Source of the DNA: Deltaproteobacteria bacterium
GTDB lineage: Bacteria > Desulfobacterota > Desulfuromonadia > Desulfuromonadales > JAAYDE01
Direction of reading: 5' to 3'
NCBI GenBank assembly: GCA_012729375.1
Contig: JAAYDE010000008.1
Coordinates: 1-48,836 of the forward strand
Length of the DNA: 48,836 nt
The notes beneath the pieces were generated by a model. The model was not told the origin of the DNA, ran no database searches, and worked only from the letters and a program-made list of their open reading frames with translations. Below are positions 29,411-37,895 of this stretch, piece by piece. How positions within the stretch are numbered: position 1 is the stretch's first letter; each line of letters opens with the position of its first letter. A program made the translations under genes and the position numbers.

Positions 29411-31276
29411 TTAGCTATTTTTTCGGAAGCTTCTGAAAACCGCCTCAGCCACCGCCGCCGGCAATATCCCGCTGGCCCGCAGATCCTCCAGGCTTGCCCG
29501 GCGAATGGCGGCGACACTGCCGAAACGGCTCAGCAAAGCCTGCCGGCGCCGCGCCCCGACACCGGGAATCTCCTCAAGGGAAGAGGCCAGGGCGGCGTGG
29601 CTGCGCAGCTTGCGGTGATGGGTGACGGCGAAGCGGTGGGCTTCGTTGCGTAATTTTTCCAACAGAAAGAGGGCCGGCGCCCCTTCCGCAAGCACCAGCG
29701 GCGCGGCGCCGCCGGGGCGGAAAAAACGCTCTCCCTTGCGGACCAGGCGCTCCCCGCGAGGATCGTGGAGGAGACGATCCTTGGCGATGCCGGCCACCTC
29801 GACACGATCCTCCAGGCCCAGGGCGGCCAGCACCCCGATTAGCGCGGAAAGCTGTCCGCGGCCGCCGTCCACGAGAATGAAATCAGGCAGGTTCTCCTCC
29901 CGCAGACCGCGTTGCAGGCGCCGGTGGAGAACCTCCGCCAAAGAGGCGAAATCGTCGGCGCCGGTGACGGTGCGGATGCGGTAGTGGCGGTATTCCCCCT
30001 TGTCCGCCTCGCCGCCGATGAAAACCGCCATACTGCCGACAGCGCCCCCGCCTTGCAGATTGGAGATGTCGAAACACTCCATGCGCAACGGCAGACGCCG
30101 AAGGCCTAAGAAGTCGCGGATCTCGCCCAGGACCTGTTCTTTCGCCTCGCGATTGCTGCCCCGGCGGCGGAAAGCCTCGGCGGCGTTGCGCTCCGCCAGC
30201 CGCACCATGTCCAGGGCCGGGCTGCGGCGCGGCGCCAGAACCCGGACCCGGCGGCCTTTTTTGTCGCTGAGCCATTCCTCCACCGCTTCCATTTCTGCGC
30301 CGGAAGAACTGAGCAGCACCCGATCGGGGATCGGGGCGCCCGTGTCGTAATACTGCTGAAGGAACGCGCCCAGCAGTTCCTCCCGGGGCAAACGCCACTG
30401 GAGACTAAAATCGCGGCGGCCGATCAGTTGCCCGCCCCGGACAAAGAGGACGGCGATGGCCACTTCGCCCCCTTCAAGATGCAGGCCAATGACATCGGCA
30501 TCCTGGCCTTTCTCGATGGCCACTTTTTGCCGCTCCGTGGTCGCCTCCAAGGCCTGGATCTGGTCGCGGAGAACGGCGGCCTCCTCGAACCTCATGGCCG
30601 CGGCGGCCTTGCCCATCTGCTGGCGCAGCAGTGCCGTCGCCTCACCGATGCGTCCGGACAGGAAAGCCGTCGCCCCGTCCACCAGACGGCGGTAGTCCTC
30701 GCGGCTGATCTTGCCGTGACAGGGAGCGCTGCACTGGCCAATCTGGTGATAGAGACAGGGGCGGCTGCGCCGGGCGCAACGGCTCATGGGATAATGGCGC
30801 AGGGGAAACAGGCGGTAAATCCGTTTCAGGGTCTCCCGAACCGCGCTGCTGGAATGGAAAGGTCCGAAATAGCGGGCGCCGTCCTTTTTGACGCGGCGCA
30901 CCACCTGCAAAAAGGGAAACTCCTCGCGGGGATCGAGACGCAGGGAGACATAGGTCTTGTCGTCCCGCAGGCGCATATTGAAGCGGGGACGATGGCGTTT
31001 GATCAGGGTATTTTCCAAAAGCAACGCCTCTTTTTCCGTATCGGTGACGATGGTATCGACGCTGCGCACCCGTTCCAAAAGAAAGCGGATCTGGGGCCGT
31101 CCGTCCCCGCCCCCCTGGTAGCTGCGCAGGCGCGCCCGCAGGTTTTTGGCCTTGCCCACATAAAGCACGGCATCCGTGCCGTCCTTCATCAGATAGACGC
31201 CGCTGGCCGCCGGAAAGCGGCTGAGATCGTCGAGAGAGTGCAGCTCGTTGTTCAGGTCCTGCTGATTTTCATCCAT
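29411..31276 (-). CDS. uvrC: Excinuclease ABC subunit C
   Basis: UvrC makes both incisions in nucleotide-excision repair. The 621-residue protein is full length, with a GIY-YIG nuclease domain (SGVYLMKDGTDAVLYVGKA), a UVR motif (MRFEEAAVLRDQIQALE), the RNase H-like 5' nuclease domain (CFDISNLQGGGAVGSMAVF, VDGGRGQL) and a C-terminal helix-hairpin-helix pair (EIPGVGARRRQALLSRFGS). The ATG at 31276 has a weak ribosome-binding site, but the reading frame upstream does not look coding. UvrA and UvrB are not in the window. Confidence 0.96.
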   Translation of the reverse strand: MDENQQDLNNELHSLDDLSRFPAASGVYLMKDGTDAVLYVGKAKNLRARLRSYQGGGDGRPQIRFLLERVRSVDTIVTDTEKEALLLENTLIKRHRPRFNMRLRDDKTYVSLRLDPREEFPFLQVVRRVKKDGARYFGPFHSSSAVRETLKRIYRLFPLRHYPMSRCARRSRPCLYHQIGQCSAPCHGKISREDYRRLVDGATAFLSGRIGEATALLRQQMGKAAAAMRFEEAAVLRDQIQALEATTERQKVAIEKGQDADVIGLHLEGGEVAIAVLFVRGGQLIGRRDFSLQWRLPREELLGAFLQQYYDTGAPIPDRVLLSSSGAEMEAVEEWLSDKKGRRVRVLAPRRSPALDMVRLAERNAAEAFRRRGSNREAKEQVLGEIRDFLGLRRLPLRMECFDISNLQGGGAVGSMAVFIGGEADKGEYRHYRIRTVTGADDFASLAEVLHRRLQRGLREENLPDFILVDGGRGQLSALIGVLAALGLEDRVEVAGIAKDRLLHDPRGERLVRKGERFFRPGGAAPLVLAEGAPALFLLEKLRNEAHRFAVTHHRKLRSHAALASSLEEIPGVGARRRQALLSRFGSVAAIRRASLEDLRASGILPAAVAEAVFRSFRKNS

Positions 31277-31449
31277 CGTTGTTCCGCTTCGAAAAAACCC
31301 TTTTGGGGCACCGCCGTCTGGACATCCCGGCGCCTCGTATTATTCTTGAAACGAACCCGTCACTATTCCCATCCTAAAGGATATCCGCCTCTTATGGCAA
31401 GATGCCGGGGTGGATCCAGAGGCTGCGACTGACCGGAAAGGAGCAGAAA

Positions 31450-31965
31450 ATGGATGTCTATCAGGCGATAAAAACCCGGAAAAGCGTCCGCGCGTTTCTA
31501 GATCGGGAGGTTCCCGAAGAGGTTCTGAACCGTTTGCTGGAAGCCGCGCGGCTCGCCCCTTCCGCGAAAAACCTCCAGGAGTGGCGCTTCATCCTGGTGC
31601 GCGACCCTAAAAGTCGCAAAATGCTGGCCAAGGCGGCAAAGGGGCAAACCTTCGTCGGCGAAGCACCGGTGGTGCTGGTCTGCTGCGCGGAAAGCGACGG
31701 CTCGGTGATGACCTGCGGACAGCTCTGCTATCCCATCGATGTCGCCATCGCCATCGACCATATCACCCTGTGCGCCGTGGCCGAGAACCTGGGTACCTGC
31801 TGGATCGGCGCCTTCCACGAGGACGAGGTCAAAAAACTGCTCCACATTCCCGACCGGATCCGCGTCGTCAGTCTCCTGCCCCTCGGCTACCCCCGGGACG
31901 GCGCCCTGCAGACCAAGAATCGCCTGCCCCTCGGCGCGATCGTCCGCCGCGAGGTGTGGCGCTGA
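31450..31965 (+). CDS. Nitroreductase-family FMN oxidoreductase
   Basis: A 171-residue flavoprotein of the NfsA/NfsB-like nitroreductase superfamily. FMN-binding features include RKSVRAF near residue 10, APSAKNLQEWRF near 37, and the C-terminal NLGTCWIGAF and LPLGYP segments. Substrates in this superfamily vary widely (nitro compounds, quinones, flavins), so none is assigned. The ATG at 31450 follows AAGGAGC; an in-frame start at 31402 lacks a site. It stands alone, divergent from uvrC. Confidence 0.9.
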   Translation: MDVYQAIKTRKSVRAFLDREVPEEVLNRLLEAARLAPSAKNLQEWRFILVRDPKSRKMLAKAAKGQTFVGEAPVVLVCCAESDGSVMTCGQLCYPIDVAIAIDHITLCAVAENLGTCWIGAFHEDEVKKLLHIPDRIRVVSLLPLGYPRDGALQTKNRLPLGAIVRREVWR

Positions 31966-32205
31966 TCCTCGCCGCTGCCACCCCGCGCCTCCCATCCTGG
32001 CGAAGGCGGCGGCCGGCGGTTCGGTGCCGCGAATGAAAAAACCACGAGGAGCCGAACCCCTTTATTTTTTGCCATCCCTGTGGCAGAATCAGCGGCATTC
32101 CCAAGGGGCTTAAGGGCCATCTTCCACTTTTTCCGGAACCGCCCCCCTCCCTTCGGACAGGGTCTTCGTCACCCTCACCGCAGATTCTTGCCAAGGAGTT
32201 GTTCG

Positions 32206-33381
32206 ATGAAAAACAATAAAGGGGGAGTCTCCACCCGGGCCGTCCATTCCGGGGAGATCCGCGACAACCGCTTCGGTTCCATCACCACCCCCATCGTGCA
32301 GAGTTCCACCTTCATCTTTCAGGGGATCGAGGAGGTTCGCAAACTGGCTCAGGGGGTTGTCGGCCGCTTCGAATACGGCCGCTACGGCAATCCCACCCAG
32401 TTCGCCGCCGAAGCGAAACTGGCCGCCCTGGAAGAAACCGAGGATGCGGTCCTCTTCTCCTCCGGGATGAGCGCCATCACCACCACGCTCTTCTCCCTGC
32501 TTTTCACCGGCGACCACATCATCATCACCGACGACGCATACCGGCGGACCCTGCAATTCTGCAAAAAATGCCTGATCCGTTTCGGCATCGACTGCACCAT
32601 TGTCAAGATGTGCGACTATGACGCCATCGCCAAGGCGATCCGTCCCACCACGCGGATCTTCTTCTCCGAATCGCCGACCAACCCCTATCTCAACATCATG
32701 GACCTGGAACGACTGATGGGCATCTTCCGGGGCCGGAACATCCTGGTCATCTCCGACAGCACCTTCGCCACCCCCTACAATCAGAAACCGCTGGAATTCG
32801 GCGTTGACCTGGTCATTCACAGCGCCACCAAATACCTGGGAGGGCACAACGACCTGCTGAGCGGCGTGGTCCTGGGGCGCAAGGAACTGACCAACCCGAT
32901 CCGCGAGTACCTTAAAACCACCGGCGGCGTCATCGATCCCCACTGCGCCTATCTCCTGCTGCGCGGTCTCAAGACCTTCGAGCTGCGCATGATCCGCCAC
33001 AACGAAACCGGCCAGGCCGTCGCCGAATTTCTGGAAAGCCACCCCAAGGTCCACCGCGTCTACTACCCCGGCCTGGCCAGCCACCCCCATCACCAGGTCG
33101 CCAGACAACAGATGAAAGGCTTCGGCGGCGTCGTCACCTTCGAGGTCGATGACGACATCGACACCGCACTGGCCTTCATGAACCGCCTGAAAATCATCAA
33201 TATCGGTCCCAGCCTGGGCGGTGTGGAATCGCTGATCACCCACCCCGCCAGTATCAGCTACTACGACCACAGCCGAGAGGAACGGCTGGCGCTGGGGATC
33301 ACCGACGGTCTCATCCGCTTGGCCGTGGGCATCGAAAACTGCGAGGATCTCATCGCCGACATCGGGCAGGCCCTGGGCTGA
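32206..33381 (+). CDS. Trans-sulfuration PLP-dependent enzyme (Cys/Met metabolism family)
   Basis: A 391-residue fold-type I PLP enzyme. Cys/Met family motifs are present: YGRYGNPTQF, SSGMSAITTTL, ESPTNPY, SDSTFATPYNQKPLEFGVDLV and the PLP lysine in HSATKYLGGHND, then GGVESLITHPASISY. This family includes cystathionine gamma-synthase, cystathionine beta-lyase, O-acetylhomoserine sulfhydrylase and methionine gamma-lyase. The sequence alone does not separate these, though the length and start favour MetB/MetC. The ATG at 32206 follows AAGGAG. It has no operon partner. Confidence 0.9.
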   Translation: MKNNKGGVSTRAVHSGEIRDNRFGSITTPIVQSSTFIFQGIEEVRKLAQGVVGRFEYGRYGNPTQFAAEAKLAALEETEDAVLFSSGMSAITTTLFSLLFTGDHIIITDDAYRRTLQFCKKCLIRFGIDCTIVKMCDYDAIAKAIRPTTRIFFSESPTNPYLNIMDLERLMGIFRGRNILVISDSTFATPYNQKPLEFGVDLVIHSATKYLGGHNDLLSGVVLGRKELTNPIREYLKTTGGVIDPHCAYLLLRGLKTFELRMIRHNETGQAVAEFLESHPKVHRVYYPGLASHPHHQVARQQMKGFGGVVTFEVDDDIDTALAFMNRLKIINIGPSLGGVESLITHPASISYYDHSREERLALGITDGLIRLAVGIENCEDLIADIGQALG

Positions 33382-33578
33382 AGGAAAGGCCGGCCTTCGC
33401 GGCACCGTCCGTGGGCCATCAGCACAAGGGCTTTAGCCGTTGTCAGCCAAAGAAACGGAAAGGACCGGCCGCCTTCGCCGGCGCATGGGATGGTTTTTTT
33501 TCATTGAACCAAGCCCGCCAAAGGTCTACCCTTTAAAAACTTCTCCGGTGGACAAATTTTTGCGAAAAAGGATCCAAT

Positions 33579-34364
33579 GTGTCGATTAAAATGAAATCCG
33601 CCCAGGATATCCAGCGGATGCGCGAATCCGGGCTGCTGTTGTGGCAGACCCACCAGGTCGCCCGCGGCCTGGTCCGTCCCGGCGCCACGACCAAAGAGAT
33701 CGACGGCGCGGTGGAGGACTTCATTCTGGCCAACCAGGCCCTGCCCCTTTTCAAAGGGGTGCCGGGAAAGGTGCCTTTTCCCGCCGCCACCTGCATCTCC
33801 GTCAACCAGGAAGTCGTTCACGGCATTCCCTCTGACCGGAAACTGGCGGAAGGGGACATCGTCAGCATCGACATCGGCATCAAGCTCAACGACTGGTGCA
33901 CCGACGCGGCGGCGACCTATCCCGTCGGCGCCATCGACGAAGGCAAGGCCAGGCTCATCCAGGTCACCGAAGAATGTCTGCGGCGCGCCATCCATCTGCT
34001 CGGCGAAAAAACCCGCTGGCGGCATATCGCCCGGAAAATCCAGAAGTACGCCGAGGGAGAGGGTTTTTCGGTGATTGAGGAACTGGTCGGGCACGGCATC
34101 GGCCAGAGCATGTGGGAAAGCCCCCAGGTCCCCAATTACTACTCGGAATCCCTTCCCGATTTCCGTATCCGCCCGGGCCTGGTCATCGCCATCGAACCGA
34201 TGATCAACATGGGCAAGCGGGATATCCGCCAGCTGGGGGACCACTGGACCATCGTCTCCAGGGACGGCAAACCGACCGCCCACTTCGAACATACCGTTGC
34301 CGTCACCGAACTGGGCGTCGAGGTGCTGACCCGCGGCCCCAACGGCGAAGGCTGGGCCCTGTAA
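33579..34364 (+). CDS. map: Type I methionine aminopeptidase homologue with His178-to-Trp change
   Basis: A 261-residue pita-bread-fold peptidase of the MetAP type I family. The five metal ligands are in place: Asp98 (SIDIGI), Asp109 (CTDAAATY), His172 (VGHGIG), Glu206 (AIEPMIN) and Glu237 (HFEHTVAV), as is His81 (VVHGIP, E. coli His79). The catalytic His178 of E. coli, in the GHGIGxxFHxxP motif, is Trp179 here (GHGIGQSMWESP). Reduced or altered activity is therefore possible, and another MetAP probably exists in the genome. The GTG at 33579 follows AAAGGA; the next ATG is four codons later. Confidence 0.88.
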   Translation: MSIKMKSAQDIQRMRESGLLLWQTHQVARGLVRPGATTKEIDGAVEDFILANQALPLFKGVPGKVPFPAATCISVNQEVVHGIPSDRKLAEGDIVSIDIGIKLNDWCTDAAATYPVGAIDEGKARLIQVTEECLRRAIHLLGEKTRWRHIARKIQKYAEGEGFSVIEELVGHGIGQSMWESPQVPNYYSESLPDFRIRPGLVIAIEPMINMGKRDIRQLGDHWTIVSRDGKPTAHFEHTVAVTELGVEVLTRGPNGEGWAL

Positions 34365-34437
34365 AAGAGAATGGCCACCCCGAGGATGAAAAAAAATAAT
34401 CCCGGGTCAAAATGAAAAAATCCGCCACTTTCCTCCA

Positions 34438-34466
34438 TTGCATAAATACTACTATTTTGATATTAT
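34438..34466 (+). promoter_or_regulatory. Candidate promoter of the small 50-residue protein
   Basis: TTGCAT (34438-34443), 17 bases, then TATTAT (34461-34466), in a markedly AT-rich stretch about 58 bp upstream of the small gene. The -35 matches the consensus at only three positions. Confidence 0.4.
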
Positions 34467-34523
34467 TTATAGTGTAAGCAGGGTGATTTGTTCCTGCGCA
34501 CCACCGGAAGCAAGGAGGACGCC

Positions 34524-34676
34524 ATGAAAAACCGCAACAAAGACATGGAAAAAGAGCGGAAAGACCTGACCGGAGAACTGTTGCGGGAACGGGATAAAAA
34601 GCGGGTGGATTTCACCGACTATCATCGCTTCGTCGATAGCGAGGGAAGCCGTTCCTGCTGTTACAATGATATCTGA
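34524..34676 (+). CDS. Small 50-residue charged protein of unknown function
   Basis: The ATG at 34524 is preceded by a strong AAGGAGGA ribosome-binding site, and the gene is closed by an intrinsic terminator 30 bp after the stop, so it looks like an independent expressed unit. The protein is highly charged: a probable helix MKNRNKDMEKERKDLTGELL, then a KKRVDFTDYHRF segment and a C-terminus ending SCCYNDI. The adjacent cysteines could bind metal or form a disulfide. I do not recognise a family, and its size would let many gene callers miss it. Confidence 0.72.
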   Translation: MKNRNKDMEKERKDLTGELLRERDKKRVDFTDYHRFVDSEGSRSCCYNDI

Positions 34677-34705
34677 GAGAATGGTTCCTTCTCTGACCAG
34701 ACCGC

Positions 34706-34746
34706 AAAACCGGCGACGATTCCGAAACAGGTCGCCGGTTTTTTTT
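34706..34746 (+). terminator. Intrinsic terminator after the small protein gene
   Basis: AAAACCGGCGAC (34706-34717) pairs with GTCGCCGGTTTT (34731-34742) around a 13-base loop, followed by a continued T-run to 34746. It ends the small-gene transcript and insulates pdxS. Confidence 0.92.
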
Positions 34747-34878
34747 CTTTTTCCTTGACGGCCGGTTTTCCGCCATGCATTTATCCTGAAGGAGCAAGGC
34801 CGTCCGGTCACGGAACGGCTTTCATTTTGCACCGTTTCCGGCGTAAAATAGGCTACGTTGTTCCCTCCTTTTCAACAT

Positions 34879-34907
34879 TTGACAGGAGCGGGAAAATTAC
34901 CTAAAGT
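34879..34907 (+). promoter_or_regulatory. Sigma-70-type promoter of pdxST
   Basis: A perfect TTGACA (34879-34884) is followed, after 17 bases, by TAAAGT (34902-34907), about 50 bp upstream of the pdxS ATG. No operator is evident. Confidence 0.6.
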
Positions 34908-34956
34908 TCCGGGCGTTGCCGGAGCCCAACAAGAATCAGGAAAAGGAAAGAAACAG

Positions 34957-35838
34957 ATGGAAAAAGGAACCTTTGAAACCAAGGTCGGACTGGCCGAGAT
35001 GCTCAAAGGGGGCGTCATCATGGACGTCACCAATGCCGACCAGGCCAAAATCGCTGAAGATGCCGGCGCCGTCGCCGTCATGGCCCTGGAGCGCATTCCC
35101 GCCGACATCCGTCAGGCCGGCGGCGTGGCCCGCATGTCCGACCCGGCGATGATTCAGGAAATCCAGAAAGAGGTATCCATACCGGTGATGGCCAAATGCC
35201 GCATCGGTCATTTTGTGGAAGCCCAGATTCTCCAGGAACTGAAGATCGATTTCATCGATGAAAGCGAAGTTCTGACCCCCGCCGACGAGGTCAACCATAT
35301 CGACAAGCATGCCTTCCGCGCCCCCTTCGTCTGCGGCTGCCGCAATCTCGGCGAAGCCCTGCGCCGCATCGGCGAAGGAGCGGCCATGATTCGCACCAAA
35401 GGAGAGCCGGGAACCGGCAACATCGTCGAGGCGGTTCGCCACATGCGCCAGGTGATGGGCGAAATCCGCCGCCTCAGCGCCCTCCCCGCCGATGAGCTGA
35501 TGGCTTTTGCCAAGGAACTGGCCGCTCCCTACGAACTGGTCAGGAAAACCGCTGAACTCGGCAAGCTGCCAGTGCCCAACTTTGCCGCCGGCGGCGTCGC
35601 CACCCCGGCCGATGCCGCGCTGATGATGCAGCTCGGCGCCGAATCGGTGTTTGTCGGTTCGGGTATTTTCCGCTCCCAGGATCCGGCGCGGCGGGCCAAG
35701 GCGATTGTCCAGGCGGTGACCCATTACAACGATCCCCGTGTCCTTCTGGAAGTCTCCATCGGCCTCGGCGAGGCCATGGCCGGTCTCGAAATCAAGGACA
35801 TTCCCCAGGAAGCCCAGATGCAGTATCGCGGTTGGTAG
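34957..35838 (+). CDS. pdxS: Pyridoxal 5'-phosphate synthase lyase subunit PdxS
   Basis: PdxS condenses ribose-5-P, glyceraldehyde-3-P and ammonia to PLP in the DXP-independent pathway. The 293-residue TIM barrel is nearly invariant. It shows [16 protein letters not shown] at the N-terminus, the first catalytic lysine in [10 protein letters not shown], the second in [12 protein letters not shown], and the phosphate-binding [13 protein letters not shown] and FVGSGIF loops. The ATG at 34957 follows AAAGGAAAG; a frame to 34858 would add residues unlike the family. pdxT begins 2 bp after its stop. Confidence 0.97.
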   Translation: MEKGTFETKVGLAEMLKGGVIMDVTNADQAKIAEDAGAVAVMALERIPADIRQAGGVARMSDPAMIQEIQKEVSIPVMAKCRIGHFVEAQILQELKIDFIDESEVLTPADEVNHIDKHAFRAPFVCGCRNLGEALRRIGEGAAMIRTKGEPGTGNIVEAVRHMRQVMGEIRRLSALPADELMAFAKELAAPYELVRKTAELGKLPVPNFAAGGVATPADAALMMQLGAESVFVGSGIFRSQDPARRAKAIVQAVTHYNDPRVLLEVSIGLGEAMAGLEIKDIPQEAQMQYRGW

Positions 35839-35840
35839 TG

Positions 35841-36422
35841 ATGGCCACACGCATCGGTATCCTCGCCCTGCAGGGGGACTTCGCCCGCCATGCCGCGGTG
35901 TTACGCCGACTCGGCGCCGAAGCCGTGGAGATCCGCGACAGCGGACAGTTGGATGACTGCCGGGGGCTGATTCTCCCCGGCGGGGAATCGACCACCCTGG
36001 CCAAACTTATGAACCGGTACCGGTTCTATGAACCGCTGCGGGAGTTCGCCCGCCGGCGCCCGGTAATGGGCACCTGTGCCGGCGCCATTCTGGCCGCCGG
36101 CAGGATCGACGATCCGCGGGTCGAACCGCTGGCGCTGATCGACATCGCCGTGCGCCGCAACGCCTATGGGCGGCAGGTCGATTCCTTCATCACCGAGGTG
36201 GCCGCCCCCTGCCTGGGAGAACCTCCGGCTTTTCGCGCCATCTTCATCCGCGCCCCGAAAATCGTCGCCTGCGGTCCGCAAACGGAAACCCTGATCACCT
36301 TTGAGGATGAACCGATCATGGTACGCCAGGGCCCCGTCCTGGTCCTGACTTTCCATCCCGAACTGACGTCCGATTCCCGTATCCATCGGCTTTTTCTGAA
36401 CATGGTGGAGAATCAGGCCTAG
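35841..36422 (+). CDS. pdxT: Pyridoxal 5'-phosphate synthase glutaminase subunit PdxT
   Basis: PdxT hydrolyses glutamine and channels ammonia to PdxS. The 193-residue class I amidotransferase shows IGILALQGDFARH at the N-terminus, LPGGEST, the nucleophilic cysteine in MGTCAGAIL, and the His-Glu pair in TFHPEL. The ATG at 35841 is two bases after the pdxS stop with no separate strong ribosome-binding site, so translation is probably coupled. Confidence 0.96.
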   Translation: MATRIGILALQGDFARHAAVLRRLGAEAVEIRDSGQLDDCRGLILPGGESTTLAKLMNRYRFYEPLREFARRRPVMGTCAGAILAAGRIDDPRVEPLALIDIAVRRNAYGRQVDSFITEVAAPCLGEPPAFRAIFIRAPKIVACGPQTETLITFEDEPIMVRQGPVLVLTFHPELTSDSRIHRLFLNMVENQA

Positions 36423-36653
36423 TCCTTTAGGGGCATGAACCGGCCCATCTCGACCCGAAGAACTGCCGCCACGGCACGGCGCAGAAAATCGGCGGAGAGG
36501 TCCCCGCCGTGGGGAGCCGCTCATTGCCGCCGACAAGAGACCAGCAAAGACGGCCCCAGGAGGGTTGGCCCAAGGATTGCTTATTTGCTTTTCGTGCCTC
36601 TTCACGATCGCCGGCCAGCCGATTTCAGCGTCAACACCAGTCATCATTCAGCC

Positions 36654-37172
36654 ATGAAAACGTTTCAATCCCTATCGGCCCCAGGGCCATCCCCCCCCGC
36701 TTCAGGCCTTGCCGGGAAGCGTTTCCCGAAAAACCCGGCGGCGGAAAGGTCGGCGCCGTCTGCCCAGGACGAAAAACCCCTCGAACCGTCCCGGGAAAGA
36801 CGCCGCTTCAAAAGGATCTTTTTCTCCGAAAAAGACAACGTCATCGCCTTGTTCTCCTTTTTGGGAAACAACGACCTGCTCATTGAAACGGCCGTGCTCG
36901 ATTTGTGCGAAACCGGCATTCGTTTGATGGCCGCAAAGGATGGCCGCACCGGCCTCCGCGCCGGCGATATCTTGCTGCTCCGGGAAATCATCGGGGCTCC
37001 CCCGTTGTCATTCCTCCGCAACATCAGAACGCAGATCCGCTGGGTGCTGAATCATCAGTTTCTGACGCATATCGGATTTGGTTGCGAATTCCTCGACATG
37101 GCGCCCGATGGGCAGGAACAGCTCGACGAGGCCCTGATAAACCTGCGGATGGGGTCGGAAAATCCATCCTGA
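36654..37172 (+). CDS. PilZ-like c-di-GMP-binding domain protein (degenerate motif)
   Basis: A 172-residue protein. The first 45 residues are a disordered, proline-rich tail. A PilZ-like domain follows, with the arginine motif RRRFKR (49-54) and the second motif VLDLCETGIRL, where the usual (D/N)xSxxG reads DLCETG (83-88), i.e. Cys in place of Ser. The rest (IRTQIRWVLNHQFLTHIGFGCEFLDM) fits a PilZ beta-barrel. Binding of c-di-GMP is likely but not certain given the substitution. The start at 36654 has no clear ribosome-binding site, so the N-terminus is provisional. It stands between pdxT and efp. Confidence 0.7.
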   Translation: MKTFQSLSAPGPSPPASGLAGKRFPKNPAAERSAPSAQDEKPLEPSRERRRFKRIFFSEKDNVIALFSFLGNNDLLIETAVLDLCETGIRLMAAKDGRTGLRAGDILLLREIIGAPPLSFLRNIRTQIRWVLNHQFLTHIGFGCEFLDMAPDGQEQLDEALINLRMGSENPS

Positions 37173-37288
37173 CCGGATGCGCCCCGGGGATTTTGCCGGC
37201 GGCGGGCGGACCTCCTGCCGGGGGCGGAACCCCTCCCGAAAATTTTTCAGTGACAAATCTTCACGGAATATGCTTGAATAGCAAGATT

Positions 37289-37297
37289 TGATATAAT
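37289..37297 (+). promoter_or_regulatory. Extended -10 promoter of efp
   Basis: TGATATAAT combines the extended TGn with a perfect TATAAT (37292-37297), 34 bp upstream of the efp ATG. A -35 is not obvious, which is acceptable for an extended -10. An inverted repeat CTTG-AATAG-CAAG (37273-37285) sits just upstream. Confidence 0.55.
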
Positions 37298-37331
37298 TTC
37301 AGCGGTTTCAAGTGCAAAAGGGAGCTTGTCC

Positions 37332-37895
37332 ATGTATACCTGTTCCGATCTACGCAAAGGCCTCAAGCTGATGATCGACGGCGAACCCTATGTCATCATC
37401 CAGTACGATTTCACCAAGCCCGGCAAAGGGCAGGCGCTTTACAAGTGCAAGATGCGCAACATGATCACCGGCAACATGTACGACCGCACCTATCGCTCCG
37501 GTGAAACCTTCGATCCCGCCGATCTGGAAGACCGCTCCATGCAGTTCCTCTACAAGGATGAGAACGGCTATGTTTTCATGGATCAGAAGACCTATGAACA
37601 GGTCACCCTCTCCGAGGACACCCTGGGCGATGACCGTTTCTTCCTCATCGACAACATGGAGGTGAAGATCCTCACTTTCAACAGCCAGGGAATCGGCATC
37701 ACCCTCCCCAACTTCGTCAATCTGCGGGTCATCCAGGCCGATCCCTGGGTCAAGGGGGACACCGCCGCCGGCAACAACAAACCGGCCACCGTCGAATCGG
37801 GCTACGCCCTCCAGGTCCCCTCCTTCGTGGAAGAAGGAGAGCTCATCCAGATCGACACCCGCACCGGCGAATATGTCACCCGCGTCAAGGAGTAA
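37332..37895 (+). CDS. efp: Elongation factor P
   Basis: EF-P relieves ribosome stalling at polyproline. The 187-residue protein has three beta-barrel domains. The modified loop reads TKPGKGQALYK, with Lys32 at the position of E. coli Lys34, so it is a lysine-type EF-P, matching the epmA gene that overlaps it. The ATG at 37332 follows GGGAG by eight bases; a TTG two codons upstream is less likely. epmA starts within the last codons of efp. Confidence 0.97.
   Translation: MYTCSDLRKGLKLMIDGEPYVIIQYDFTKPGKGQALYKCKMRNMITGNMYDRTYRSGETFDPADLEDRSMQFLYKDENGYVFMDQKTYEQVTLSEDTLGDDRFFLIDNMEVKILTFNSQGIGITLPNFVNLRVIQADPWVKGDTAAGNNKPATVESGYALQVPSFVEEGELIQIDTRTGEYVTRVKE

Noticed and set aside
33382..33578. 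Terminator or repeat formed by two GGCCGGCC-like segments
   Set aside because: The segments are GC-rich and partly complementary, but no stable stem followed directly by a T-run could be drawn.
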